This document shows positions 20,151 through 32,333 of a stretch of DNA of 64,000 bases, in pieces (position 1 is the stretch's first letter; the number at the start of each line of letters is the position of its first letter). Made by a program: the position numbers and the translations under genes. A model generated the notes under the pieces. The model was not told the origin of the DNA. It worked only from the letters and a program-made list of their open reading frames with translations, and did not search any database. Location: assembly GCA_035582835.1 (NCBI GenBank), contig JAYKAV010002553.1:3167940-3231939 (forward strand), read 5' to 3'. Source of the stretch: Phoebastria nigripes. Taxonomy: Eukaryota; Chordata; Aves; Procellariiformes; Diomedeidae.

Positions 20151-22559
20151 GGGCCCTTTTTACCACCCTTTCTCACACCTCCTTGGGACATCTTATCCAT
20201 GTCATCCCCTTTTATGTCCTTACAATGACCTGTTTTACTAGCAGTGCTTCACAACTTCCTGCTCGCCTTCTACCAACGGGGTGCTCCCAGCCAGCTTCCA
20301 CGCGTGCTTATCTCTGCGGCTTCATTCCAGGCGGCACACTCTGCCTCCGCTGAGTGCCCCAGCACGCGCTGGGGTGCACCATCATCTGGCTCATCATATT
20401 GCCAAGATTCTGGCTTGCCTGATGTGACCACAGCAAACAGCACAACTTGGGGAGAAGCCTACAAAATCAGTGGCCACGGGCTGTCACAAAATTTTAGGAG
20501 AAGAAATTGTACTGGCAATGAATGAGGGAGATAAAGGACATGGTGTTTCTAGTTTAACCTCAGAAGATTCTGGTTAGGTGACAACTGAGCCTGAGGCGAT
20601 AACACTGCTAGGACAAATGGATTTAACACCTCCCGACTTAATTCAAGGGAGACCCACAAGTCCATGTGAAAATGCTAAACAAGGTAAATTGTGTGTGGCT
20701 AGAAGGCTTAGTCAATGGGTAAGCTACAAGGTTGTGAAATTGTGTATGATATCAATATTGTGTACAAGCTCTGTTCCCAGGTGAACTGGTGAGTATTGGA
20801 AACTGCATCTTTAAATAGCTTATTTTTAGAGGCGGGAAGTATGTAGAGAAGCAGCAGAAAATACACACTCTCTGTTACCTAGAGACAGTTGGAACTTGTC
20901 CCTAAATAAAGAAGCTCTCCTTCAAGTACCTTGGGGCAAAGGGATTCCCGAATACCACTTGTTCGCTAAAGCAATGCTGCACAAGCTTAGAAAATGGCAG
21001 TTTAACAGCTCTAGCCATGCAACCCAAGAGTGGGCAGGCTTGACAGCGTGACTCAAATGGCCTGATAAGGCTAACAAGCAAGATGTCTATAGTCCATCCA
21101 AGGTCTTGTGAAGTGCACACGGGACATTTACGGTGTTGTGCAATGAAGGTGTGCAGACTGGGCAATGTCTGTGTATAGCACCTCAGGGCACACGGAGTCC
21201 AGCATTAGAACTGGCCTTAGAACTTCCAAGACCTGGGGTTGCACTTAGCATGTAGGCAAAGTACTTAATTGGTTAAAAAAAATGCACATTAAGTGTATAA
21301 CAGAAGATCATAACCTTTGGGGTATAATGCATGAGGAACTAGTTCAGACTATGCTTGGGCTTTTTTAGGCTTTGAAGCCTGGCTACTGGACAGTTAGATC
21401 CCACTTTGGTCCATTTTCACCGGTGGACAAGACTGTGAGTGCTACCTACAATCTCATGTGAGTGAAGAGGCCTGCAGGATGTATCTGGTCATGAATTGTA
21501 GCTGCCACTGGAGGGAAATTAATAAGTCAGAGTCCTCCGGATGCTGGTGGAGGCAGAATCCAGAGAAGGCAATGCTATTAATGGCCTGGATAAAAGGAAT
21601 AGGTCAGAGCAGGACAGGATCTCTGGAGTGCCAATAGCAACCAGGGAAAGAGGTGACAGCAGCCAACACCGCTTACTGCTATGGACAGCTGTTCTCCTAA
21701 TCCCCATCGCTATCAACATCTCTAAACATCTCCATGAGAGCAAGGTTGGTGAAGCAGTAACCCCTCCCAGAACCACAAGCTGGGCTCAGTTTTGTCTTTG
21801 TTGCTTCTCTCTCATGGTGCTTTGACTAGTGGCTAATTCCTCAGACCTCAGTGCTTCCCATTTGACTATTCACTTCAGAGTCATCTATTAACGAAATGTC
21901 TGTAAGCTAACAGGGACTGAAATCCAGTCTGAAACCATCAGTCACCACCTTATTATTTCAGCAGTATTTTCTTCAGCCTGCTGGAAGGCACGTAATGGAG
22001 TGAGGCAGTTACAAGGCTGGACCCAAACTTCAGCAGAAATTATACATATACCCATTCCTGTTAAACCGCAGCTGCCTGGGAGGCAGTGCAGGATACTCAA
22101 TACCTAGCAAAAAACGTTTGGATCTGCACAACTGTGTTTGGTGACAGTAGCCTCTAGTCAAGGTCATTTTTCTTGACTCTTCCCTTAAAGCTCGTTGTTG
22201 GGCCCCTGATTCCCTGTAGGCTTCCTCCTCCTGTGTAAAACATGTTTTTATTAGTAATCTTCATGTTTTTAGCAAGCTGCTGTTCAAAAACTATTTTGGC
22301 TGGCCTAAATGTGTTGGGGGGGGGGGGTTTGTAGGTTGTTTTTTTGCTTGGTTTTTGGTTTTGGTTTTTTTTTTTTTTTTTTTTTAATTTAACTGGGCAG
22401 AATTTGGGATTTTCTATATTTCTTCTTTGGCCATAACTTACACTTTTTGAAGGATGTCTTTTTACTTCTAAATGTCGTCTTTGCTCAGCTGTTCAACTGT
22501 GCCAGACTTGGAGATTTTTTTTTTTTGTTAGCATATTTTGAGTGATGGCATATTTAAAG
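20151..22559. other. Intergenic, unassigned
   Basis: No gene or repeat family is recognised. The stretch holds a G12/T-rich run at about 22315-22387 and several short open frames without protein character. Parts may be further decayed transposon sequence between the two CR1 relics, but I see no diagnostic motif. Confidence 0.4.
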
Positions 22560-23120
22560 CTTTAAATACAGGGTCTCAATGTCATTGCAAGCATTTTGTC
22601 CTTTCATCAGCTACTTTAAAATTTTTCTTAATTACTCTCCTGACTTTTATACTTATTCCCTTTTGAAGGAGAATATATTCATCTCCCTTTTAAGTTACAC
22701 TGCACTGCAACTTTTTTTTTGTTTTTTCCCCTCCTGCAGTAATATTGAATTTGAGCACATTGTGTTCGTTATGACAAAGCAACTGTTCACTATTACATTT
22801 CAAACTCCCTCCTATGTACTACTCGTGACTAAATCAAGAGTTCGTCCTCCACTTCGCTCCTCTGAGTGGTCATTCTAAGAACTATTCATTTATCAGGGCT
22901 AAAAATACAGTCTTTGCATCATTCTTTGACATGGTATCTACCCGGTCTATATGGGGGTAATTAATATCTCCCATTATCATTACGTTTTCTNCCCTGACAA
23001 CCTCTTAAAGTCCTCCAGCTGTTTTTCATTCCACTATCCTAATCAGGTGGTCAATAGTGTATGCTCAGCATTACTTAGACACATGTCAATACATAATAGT
23101 TCTCTGGTAGTTTAAACAAA
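22560..23120 (-). mobile_element. Ancient CR1 LINE relic B (endonuclease region)
   Basis: The minus strand at about 22943-22981 translates to MIMGDINYPHIDR, a clear remnant of the apurinic-like endonuclease motif GDFNYP-x-IDW found in CR1/L2/L3 LINE ORF2. The flanks resemble the antisense of the same ORF, for instance CTAAATCAAGAGTTCGTCCT near 22830 and the AGGTGGTCAATAGT block near 23045. Because relic A has its own copy of this motif about 2.9 kb away, this is a separate insertion in the same orientation. Confidence 0.7.
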
Positions 23121-23321
23121 ATCCCAGGCTTTTTTTTCTTTTTTTTCCTCTTTTTTTTTTTTTTTTCTTTCTTTCTGGAACCTGGACAAATACTGTGCTA
23201 GTAGCCTGAATCATTTTCTGTGGCTTCGTATCTTGAGCTGCTGCTCTGGCAATCATCTTCCTACTGAAATGAGACAAGATTTTACATTGGCTTGGGATTT
23301 TTGTTGTTGTTGTTGCTTTTT

Positions 23322-24055
23322 TTAAATAAAATTCACATGTTCAATGTCTAGCTCTGGGCTTTGCTCCATGAAAATGTCTTCCTTCACCAGCTCCTTTTTC
23401 AGTTTGCTGAATGTACATTTGTAACTGAAATGAAAACTTCTATCACCTTGGAGAAGGGCAGAGATATTTTCTAGCTGCATGTGCTCCCCCTCATCTTCAG
23501 CTATGACAAGAAGCATTTTATGGTCCTTGCTGGTTAAGGTCAGCTTACCGTGTATAAAGACATTCAGCTTTTTATACCCATACTGGAGTTCTTGCCAAGG
23601 CGATGGGTATGGTAATCATTCCCTAATTTCCTCAATCGCTATTCAGAAACCAGCACTACATTTGCCACTTTTCACTTCTTGATTACCAAGGCCAGCTTAA
23701 GCAGAAGGTTGCACACCGCATCAAATAATTCAGTGATTTCATATCTGAAAGGCTTTAAAGTTCTTGGGCAAGTGCCATCACAATTAGTCATTTGTTGCTG
23801 AGCCTCCAGCACCTCCCTCACGCCTTCGCAGTGACCACAAACACATTTAACATTGAGCGTAGTTTTGAATGTGGCTGTGAGTGCAGGACACCAATGTCTG
23901 ATGACATTCTTGAGCGCTGCCTTTATTGTTGTTGTATATCAGGTTTGAGGTTCTTTCATGAGCAACTTGAAGTTCTCAAACTCTTTGCATCTTTCATTTT
24001 GGGGCACCTGTGTCAGGTTGCTGGTGTGGAAAGCTTATAAGGCGCAGCGGTCTGT
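23322..24055 (-). pseudogene. Degraded minus-strand coding segment, family not recognised
   Basis: On the minus strand, two consecutive open segments of about 100 codons each lie end to end in different frames. The upstream one (about 23965 down to 23675, with open codons continuing to 24040 above one stop) includes KCVCGHCEGVREVLE and NCDGTCPR, a Cys-rich pattern CxCxxC...CxxxC. The downstream one (about 23615 to 23322) includes VFIHGKLTLTSKDHKM and AEDEGEHMQLENISALL and ends at a stop. At least two internal stops and one frameshift separate them. The composition is protein-like, but I cannot name the family. It could be a decayed processed gene, a transposon ORF, or chance. Confidence 0.3.
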
Positions 24056-24060
24056 TCCCC

Positions 24061-27000
24061 TTGCTTCTCTCCTAGGATGCACCAAGACTTCCTCTGAGCT
24101 ACCTATATGCTTGGTTGAGTTAACGTTTTGTTGTTTCCTGTTTCTGTAGCATTTATGGTTTTGGCCAGGCTCCTTAATGAACTGATGCCCACAAGACTGT
24201 GTTGTCTGCTAATCACCCTGCTAAGAGCTTTGGAACTATACTGAGATTGCCACCTTTCTTGCAAATTTGACTGAATCAGACCAAGTCAGTTAAGTTCCTG
24301 CAAATTTCCTGACAATCAGCAGTGGCACAGAGGAGAATGCTGACCCTCTCCCCTCAAATGGGGGAAAAGCAGAACCCAGCAGTTATCCGTTCCTTTAGCA
24401 GCAAAATGGCCCATGTCACACACGTGCATGACCAACTGTGCTGTCGTGTGCCAAAATAAGTGTCATGCAGAGGAGATATGCTTCATGTGTTCAAGGGACA
24501 GTAGCACTGGAGCAAAGCACACAGAACTGAACCGAGTCTGCTTTTCTTTGGATCATGGTAGGTGCCAGACACAGCCCCAGCCTAAGGAAAAGATATCTTG
24601 CGATCAAATGCTTTGCTTTGCTTTACTAAGGGCAGTTGTAAAACCCTGCGGACACATCCAGGGTGGAAAAATACTCGGTGTTGTATTGACAAGCAACACT
24701 CATCTTGAGGGTTTTGTATGTATTTACTTGGATTTGGAGGGCATCTGCGTGTAAATGAAGGGCTTTATCTATTATCTTCCTATGATATCCCCATTCTTGA
24801 TTTTTTTGTTTGTTTTTTAACCCATCCTGAGACTTTTTAAGGTATAGCATTACCTACATTTAGCCTCTGCTTAAAGGCAAAAGAAGTATCTCAAGTCGTA
24901 TTTGCTGCAGACAGCTCGGCTCTTCCAGCTCTATCCTGGTTTCAGGTGAATGTTTCCTTATCCCCTCAAAACAGTTACAGGTTGACCTAGTGTTCACCTT
25001 GCTGCATGCACCCTTCCTTTTATTACAAAGGTGATTTTTTCTAGTCCATTTATTCAACCCTCCAGCTTTCCCGTTCCTTTAATGGGGTTAAACTCCCTGC
25101 TGTAAACCCCAGATTATTCCTGTCCACCTTCCAAGTCTATTGCTTTCTCTTTATATTAATATTACAATTACTGACAGCACATTGTCTTGTGCACTGAAAT
25201 CCATCCTAAACTTCATTAATATCTCCTTTGCTTTCAGGCTGATAGTCTGTCTGTCTCTAGTGAAGCTGCTATTGCACGTGACACTAGAACCATCTGAAAA
25301 GAGGATCTGATTGCTGCCCTCTTCACCCATCCTGTGCACGCTCCATGGTGGTTTGCAGACTACTGCCCAGCAGTGTAAATCACGATGTTTCCCTTCCCAC
25401 TATCTGTGGATCATGGCGTGAGTCGCTGTGTGCTGTCCTCAACTTGACTGCCTCTCATCTGCCAGTCTCATCTCTTGCAGGATGCTGGATGTGCAGTTGT
25501 ATCCATAGTGTCAAAACATGGCCCACAAGCTTTGCTTGGATGGAGTGACTTTTGCTGCACAGCAAATGCTGAATGCCTTGTCAAAGGTTAGTTTTGTGTC
25601 TCTTCCCATCGACTTGGATAGACTTTCCAAACTGCAGTGTTGTCTCCTTGGCCTGTGATCAGTCACAGTCTCCTCTATGATTTCACTTCTTTTTTTTTTA
25701 ATTCCAGGCAAAAAAAAAAAAAAAAAATTACCTTGTTAGGTTTTATTTCAGTGTAGGATTTCAGTGTAGGATGGAGTACAGACATTTGTGTGAGCTCCTC
25801 CCTGCAATGGGCCTGGGACAAGCATTTGGTCTTGGCTTGCATTATTTTACCTTTGTAATCCAAAGTTTGCTGCAGGGAACAATCCTGTCCTGGCGAGAAA
25901 ATGGAGAAGATAATATCTCTCTCTCGTTACTATAAATCATTTAACAAAGGCAATATATTGGAATTAAGCCACATTCCTCAGAATAAGGCATGTTTCTCCT
26001 TAACCTTCAGTGAGGTCTCGTTTGTCGCTCTACTTGACGGGACGTAGTCTGCGTTTGGTTCTGCTTGGCTGGGGGCTCCCCAGAGGACTGGGTTGCTTGC
26101 TTCTTCATTCAAAAGCTCACAGTGTGTGGATAGAAGCAGAGTTTGTGTGATATGGTAAATATAATTTGCTGATGACTGGCAGAGGGTTGCANAATTGAAT
26201 TTGTGCCTTCTCACTTGTCTTTGTTCATACTTGTGATTCAATGCTGCCTTCCTGAGACTGTGGTACCCCACATTTCCACTGGGCAGATTTCTTTCTCGCC
26301 TTTCCCTGCTTCCCACACCACCTCTCCACAGCAGGAGCTCTGCCTAATCTGGGCTCTCCCTCGAGCGCGTGAGGTGCTACCGTAGGGAGGAGTCCCAACC
26401 TCCTTGTCTGGGGCCCACAACAAAGGCTGACTGAACCCTGGGAAGCTGCAACGCATCTATGTGCTCTTTTGTACCCTGCCTCTGAGGGGGACCCATCGCT
26501 GACCTGTAGGTTTGCATGCACTTGGCAGTGTGCTGCTGCCTGTAGCAGATCTATAGAAAAGTGTTTTGCTGGCATATCCACTTAAGAAAGAGGATATCCA
26601 CTTAAGAAAGTCCAAGGCTGCCTGTGCAAGTCTCACTTCACTGCAGTTGGCCCATTTCGTTCAGACATCTGCTGTGCTGAGGGAGAAGGTGCCACTTTCA
26701 GAACGGGGTTGCCTCGAGCACCAGCCACACAGGAACCAGACTCTTGCAAATCAGCAATTTACAGTCCATCCCCTTCTCCCATTTCTGTGTATTTGTAGTG
26801 CAGGGCCAGAGAGGCAGGCAGTTTATGGAGGGTGTGGGGGGGTAAATCCTGGTTCCACCGAATCCCATAAAGGCCATGCGATTCGATGGGCCCATTTTTT
26901 ATTCCCACTACTTCCCTGCCTCTGGCATCTCTGCGGCTGTAACGATATAGGGTATGGTGCAAGACCGGGTGAGAAGACAGGTTTCTGCTCTAATGTCTTT

Positions 27001-29960
27001 CTGCGTATTTTCTGTTCCTATGGCAAAACGGATGTTGGAGAGACTTGCTGTAGAATCTGCCTTGCAAGTCTTACCTCTGAGATGCCAGGCCCTGCTCGGT
27101 GTAAAGTGAAATTGTCTGCAGCTCATTAACATCAAAGCATTTTCTCCACTGGTCTGGGCAGCTCAGTAGTAACCAGCAGATGAACCAGAGAGCAGCTACG
27201 CTCTCGACTAAGCTTTGCCTGCAAACAATTAACATCAAAGGGGAGCCACTGTGAAACAAGGGAAAAACAACGCTCCCACTGCAACAAGTCTCATGGCTGG
27301 TGGGGAAGCGGGGGGAGGCCGAAGCTCCGTCCCTAGCTAGAGAGTTTGTGCTGAGATGTTTGCAGGAGCAAGCAGAGGAATGGTTGCTGGGGCCTGCTGA
27401 CGGTGTTGGCCAAGAAAATGGTGGATCCACTTCTGTTTGAACAAAACTGTCTGATGGTGTTGGTGGCAGCATGGTGCAGGCTCTGGTGTATCAGACCTGG
27501 TCCAGCCTAATTCTGGGATCAAGTCAGATCTGCCATCGCCTTGGTATGTTGGTGATTGCTCACTTAGCTGTCGCTCTTGCTGGGTCTCCTGAGGCCAGCC
27601 CCACTGTTCTTTACACCCTTCTTCTCCATCCCTCTGAGCACACAAGTTTTGGCTAGTGATTCCAGATGTTGCTGCCCTTTTTTTAAGCGGACCTTGACCC
27701 TCTGTTTGCCCTTCCCCACAGGAGGCCTGTGGAATGAAACCATTTTTTAGATGACAGGACCGTTCCCTTCCTCTAGTTCTCAAGCACTTTCTCCTGCCTT
27801 ATGTACTGGATCCTCTGGTTCATGCTTCCCTCATCCTCTTCCTCTCTGCTTTGGCGGTGGGTAAGAAATCCAAATTGTTGGTATTTATCACACTAACAGT
27901 CTGTGATTAGCCCTGGGGGGGCAGCAGGGTTTGGAAAATGAATTAATTCTCATACTCACCTACTGCTTGTTTTACCACAGCTCATACGTGTCCCAGTCAG
28001 AGATCAGAAGCTTTTTGGCAGATGCTGCACCAGCACAGAATAGAAACGTGGGGCTATCTTGAAGAGTTTGCTATCTAAACATCAGTCTAGGAAGAGAGGA
28101 TTGCAAAAAAGAGAACAACAGAACTGGAACTCTATATTAATAAGTGGTGGGGATCAAGATTAGAGATAATATAACCACAGCGAGATGTGCCAGCCAGCGC
28201 ACGCTTCCTTCCTGCTAGCTCTGCCGTNGGAGGGCTAACCTCCAGCCACAGGACAGATGATAGAGCTGCAGGGCACAGCCAAAACAGTTAAAGCCACCAA
28301 GGCTCATGAGTCAAAGTTGTAGGATGTGACTTTCAGGCAAGGTACTTTCTCCAGAGGGCAGACGCACTTTGTGGAAAAGCATATGTAATTCTGTTCGTGC
28401 TTGCTCAAGANAAGTATGTTCAAAACCGATCAGGCAGTCTGAAGGACAGCTAACACCATCTGGGCAATAGTCAAACTGCCACAGAAGGAGGAACTACCGA
28501 AGTTTATCTTGTCCACCCTAGAAAAAGGATGGCCACATGGAGGCTGTGCACAGAATTGTGTTAGGGGAAGGCGGGGGAGAAAAGATGCTTAAAAGAGCAC
28601 TTCAGCACCGCCTGGGTGTAAGTGGATTGAGGAACACGGGCCGCTGGTATGTTAGGAGCGGGTCTGCAGCCACGAGGGAAGGGAAATTTGGGGGCAGCCT
28701 CCTGAAAGGAGTTAGCGAGAGAAAGAAACTAGACTTGCTCTGAAATGGAGATATTGATAAATTTAAGACCGGCATCATATGACCCAGTTGCCTGTCACAG
28801 CAGGGATGCGAACTGAGTGCAGAAGAAACAAGGAGATAGATAGTAACAGCTTGACGGCCAATAGCCATGCTGCCAGCAAGCTCACCACCACCAAGTTTAT
28901 TTTGTGGGCATCGGAGCAAGAGAAGAATCTTGCAAGGAAGAATTTGCAGGAAGGCTCTCACGAAGACCACAGTGGGCAGGCACTAGTCCTGGTATATCTG
29001 GACTGATAAGATGCAAGGTCAGCACCCATTAGCCTCTCTAGCAGCTTGTCCACCCNCTGTTCTAGCTACCATCCAGACTGCAGACAGAAGTTCCCTGCTG
29101 GACTCTACAGCATTCATCTTGCAATCCCTTTGTTTAGATCATCTACCTCTCAGGGAAGAAAAGTGACTTTTCTGTGGTTAGTACAGTGCCTAACAGACTT
29201 TTGAACTGGCTCTAGCAAGAGGCACGTCTGGACTTTGAGTGGAAGGAAGATTCCCCACTGCCAACACCAAGGACTCTGGAAATGAAGACATGTAGACTCC
29301 AATGGCTCATCACACTGAAAAAGGGGTGGAACGAAGACCAGGATATCACCAACAATTTCTAAATATTTTATCTGGGACATCCTACTACCACATCTGCATA
29401 CAGCCAGCTTTGACCTCTCCGCCTTTCAAACTCCCTAATCGTGCGTGGCTTGGCAAGGTGAGGGTAATGGCTCCAGCGGTTAGGGTGGGGGAATAAAGGC
29501 CACGACTCTTGGGCTTCGTCTCTGGCTTTGCGGCAGGGTTTGGGGTAAGACATTTCACCTTTCCAAGCTCATCCCCCGAGCTTGCAGAAAGCTGCTGCCA
29601 ATGTTTTCCTCCTGCACAGGCACCAGGCAGTACCACGCCTTCCCTCGCCTGTCAACGTGCTCACCGCTTGCCATCAGAAATGGTGTTATTGCATCATCGA
29701 CCCCCTTACAATGTCTGAGCTCACGCTGGAGGGAGGTCTTTGTTCTTGTGGTGTAAGGCTGAAGGGTAAATGGACACCACTAAAACACAGGAGGTGGTTG
29801 TGCCAGGGAGCCGTCACTGCGGGATCAGTATCGGGAGGCCTCTTGGCCATTGCAGCCACGTGCCCTTCCTTTTCAGCATGGCCCCCACTAGCCCTGGTGT
29901 TTTTAACTACACCGTGGAGCAGATGAGGAGATTTCAGCTCTTCCTGAGAGAAAACTATAT
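24061..29960. other. Intergenic, unassigned with small tandem duplications
   Basis: No gene is recognised in about 5.9 kb. Small features are the 17-bp direct repeat ATATCCACTTAAGAAAG at 26574-26590 and 26594-26610, a 14-bp tandem GATTTCAGTGTAGG-like pair near 25745-25775, an A-tract near 25710-25728, and a weakly palindromic segment at 26845-26905. A 148-codon minus-strand frame (27337-27783) lacks any recognisable domain. Confidence 0.4.
26845..26905. repeat. Imperfect palindromic ancient interspersed repeat (tentative)
   Basis: The stretch AAATCCTGGTTCCACCGAAT, followed by CCATGCGATTCGATGGGCCC, resembles the symmetric AATCCTGGCCCCACTGAAGT...GGGGCCAGGATT motif that is scattered through amniote genomes. 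Only an imperfect inverted relationship is visible, so this is a low-confidence call. Confidence 0.3.
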
Positions 29961-29962
29961 GG

Positions 29963-30142
29963 CCCCCTCAGGGGTGGGATGTCCCCTCAGGAGACAGTGA
30001 GCCTTCTGGGGTGGGATGTTCCCTGAGGGACAGTCACCCAGGGGTGGGATGTCTCCTCAGGGGATGGTGATCCCTCAAAAGCAGGATATCCCCTCCGGGG
30101 CAGTGACCCCTCAGGGGTGCGACATCCCCTCAGGGGAGGGAC
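29963..30142. repeat. GC-rich minisatellite, about 36-bp period, five diverged copies
   Basis: Five degenerate units of about 34-40 bp run to within about 70 bases of the N gap. The unit core reads CCCCTCAGGGGTGGGATGTC, then CCCTCAGGGGACAGTGA. Each unit carries two copies of the near-palindrome CCCCTCAGGGG. Such arrays are hard to assemble and may help explain the gap immediately downstream. Confidence 0.75.
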
Positions 30143-31215
30143 GGCCGCTCAGGGGCGGCGGGCCCCGCTGGACCGCCGTCTCCGGCCAGGCCGGGGCGCG
30201 GCAGCCCCCGCGGCNNNNNNNNNNNNNNNNNNNNNNNNNNNNNNNNNNNNNNNNNNNNNNNNNNNNNNNNNNNNNNNNNNNNNNNNNNNNNNNNNNNNNN
30301 NNNNNNNNNNNNNNNNNNNNNNNNNNNNNNNNNNNNNNNNNNNNNNNNNNNNNNNNNNNNNNNNNNNNNNNNNNNNNNNNNNNNNNNNNNNNNNNNNNNN
30401 NNNNNNNNNNNNNNNNNNNNNNNNNNNNNNNNNNNNNNNNNNNNNNNNNNNNNNNNNNNNNNNNNNNNNNNNNNNNNNNNNNNNNNNNNNNNNNNNNNNN
30501 NNNNNNNNNNNNNNNNNNNNNNNNNNNNNNNNNNNNNNNNNNNNNNNNNNNNNNNNNNNNNNNNNNNNNNNNNNNNNNNNNNNNNNNNNNNNNNNNNNNN
30601 NNNNNNNNNNNNNNNNNNNNNNNNNNNNNNNNNNNNNNNNNNNNNNNNNNNNNNNNNNNNNNNNNNNNNNNNNNNNNNNNNNNNNNNNNNNNNNNNNNNN
30701 NNNNNNNNNNNNNNNNNNNNNNNNNNNNNNNNNNNNNNNNNNNNNNNNNNNNNNNNNNNNNNNNNNNNNNNNNNNNNNNNNNNNNNNNNNNNNNNNNNNN
30801 NNNNNNNNNNNNNNNNNNNNNNNNNNNNNNNNNNNNNNNNNNNNNNNNNNNNNNNNNNNNNNNNNNNNNNNNNNNNNNNNNNNNNNNNNNNNNNNNNNNN
30901 NNNNNNNNNNNNNNNNNNNNNNNNNNNNNNNNNNNNNNNNNNNNNNNNNNNNNNNNNNNNNNNNNNNNNNNNNNNNNNNNNNNNNNNNNNNNNNNNNNNN
31001 NNNNNNNNNNNNNNNNNNNNNNNNNNNNNNNNNNNNNNNNNNNNNNNNNNNNNNNNNNNNNNNNNNNNNNNNNNNNNNNNNNNNNNNNNNNNNNNNNNNN
31101 NNNNNNNNNNNNNNNNNNNNNNNNNNNNNNNNNNNNNNNNNGCGGGGCCGGCGGAAAGTTGTGGATCGGGGTGCCGGATTGACGCCGGGAATCCGGAGCG
31201 GGGCCGCGGGGTTTA
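30100..31215 (+). promoter_or_regulatory. LCOR: CpG-rich island spanning the gap, probable LCOR promoter / first exon
   Basis: Both edges of the N block are extremely GC- and CpG-rich (for example GGCCGGGGCGCGGC before it and GCGGGGCCGGCGGAAAG after it). Composition falls sharply after 31215. The next recognisable coding exons downstream on the plus strand belong to LCOR and need an upstream exon ending in phase 1. I infer that the LCOR promoter and first exon lie in this island, mostly hidden in the gap; nothing coding can be read directly. Confidence 0.5.
30215..31141. other. Assembly gap (927 N)
   Basis: A continuous run of N. The 388-397 codon frames that pass through it are artefacts of reading N as open sequence. 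Confidence 0.99.
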
Positions 31216-32278
31216 AAAGGACGTGTGATTGCTTTTTTTTTTCCTCCTCCTCTCTTGTGCGCGTTTGTTGTTATGCAGGCTCCTTGCAATCAAATATTTG
31301 GGGCTTTTGAAAAAGAAGTCCCCGACGCCCTTTCATCTCGAGTAACTTTCTCCATTCAAAATACTGATTTTGCCCTTTTCTCTTTCGCTAGTGAGAAATC
31401 GAGGCCTTTTCTACGGGTCCCAAAATACACATAAATGCCAGCTCTAGGCCAGGAATTTGGTGGGTGTCTGCAAAGATAGTAAAATAGGTTTGACAACAGT
31501 AGACTATGAACTTCCAGCATAATCTTAAAAATCTCTAACCAGAACACTGGTATTGTTTGGCCTCCTGCTTTTAATTGAGCACAAATCCTCATTTTATTTT
31601 TAAATATGCAAATATGGCCATAATCTGCCAGTGACTGCTCAGCGTAGGTAATCTGTAATAACATTCACAGATTCACTTTAGTTCCTTGTGTGCGGAGTTA
31701 AACCTCTTATTGTCAGTTAGCTCAGCATCCTAGTTCATTATCGGGGATTTGAAACACCATTTTTGGTTACACCAGGAGTTGTAACTGCTGCCGTATATAT
31801 TTTTGGCTTCATCTAAGTGTTTAAATTTCTGTGATATAAAAGTGCGTGCTAGATGCTTGTTAACTCCAGATTAATACGAGCAATTAACTTGTTTAAAGCA
31901 TAAAGCGATTCAAGGGTAATACATTGCTGAGAAACTCNGCCTCTACACGGAAGTGCTGGGTTTTCTTTCCAACCACTTATTGATGCTTCTAGGTCTAGTT
32001 TATGGGGTTTTATTTTGAATCTAGCTTTGCTATGTTAGGAACATTTTGTTGGCTTCCACCTCTGCTTGAACCGGATCTATTTTACTTCTGTCTCCTTTCC
32101 TTATCTCCTCTTACCTTGGCTGCTGTGGATCACCTGTTCTAGTCCTTTCTAAACTCCCTACTTGCGGCATGTCATCTTGTCTTCCTCTCGGTCCCTGCTG
32201 CTTTGTCGTTGGGTCCTTCAGTCCTCCAGTGGAGCTGTCCTGCTGCTCAGAGTAACCAGATAGCTGTGAGGAGTAAAT

Positions 32279-32333
32279 GGGGGGGGGAGAAAGAAAGAAA
32301 GAAAGGAGGGGGAGCGGAGGGGGGGAAGGACGG
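32279..32333 (+). repeat. Polypurine tract with GAAA repeats and G runs
   Basis: About 55 bases are almost entirely purine: G8, then (GAAA)n, then alternating G runs and A. Such a strand-asymmetric mirror-like tract can form triplex (H-DNA) or quadruplex structure. It lies 1.1 kb downstream of the gap, near the inferred LCOR promoter. Confidence 0.7.

Noticed and set aside
20578..21165. Possible endogenous retroviral or LTR fragment suggested by short Pro/Leu/Cys-containing frames
   Set aside because: No LTR ends, primer-binding site, polypurine tract or diagnostic protein motif could be found.
27337..27783. 148-codon minus-strand open frame in the intergenic region
   Set aside because: It looked unusually long for AT-richer DNA, but it has no recognisable motif and the surrounding sequence offers no splice partner; length is within chance for the window.
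30016..31310. Three 388-397 codon frames (two plus, one minus) across the gap region
   Set aside because: They consist almost entirely of N translated as X; no real coding sequence is shown.
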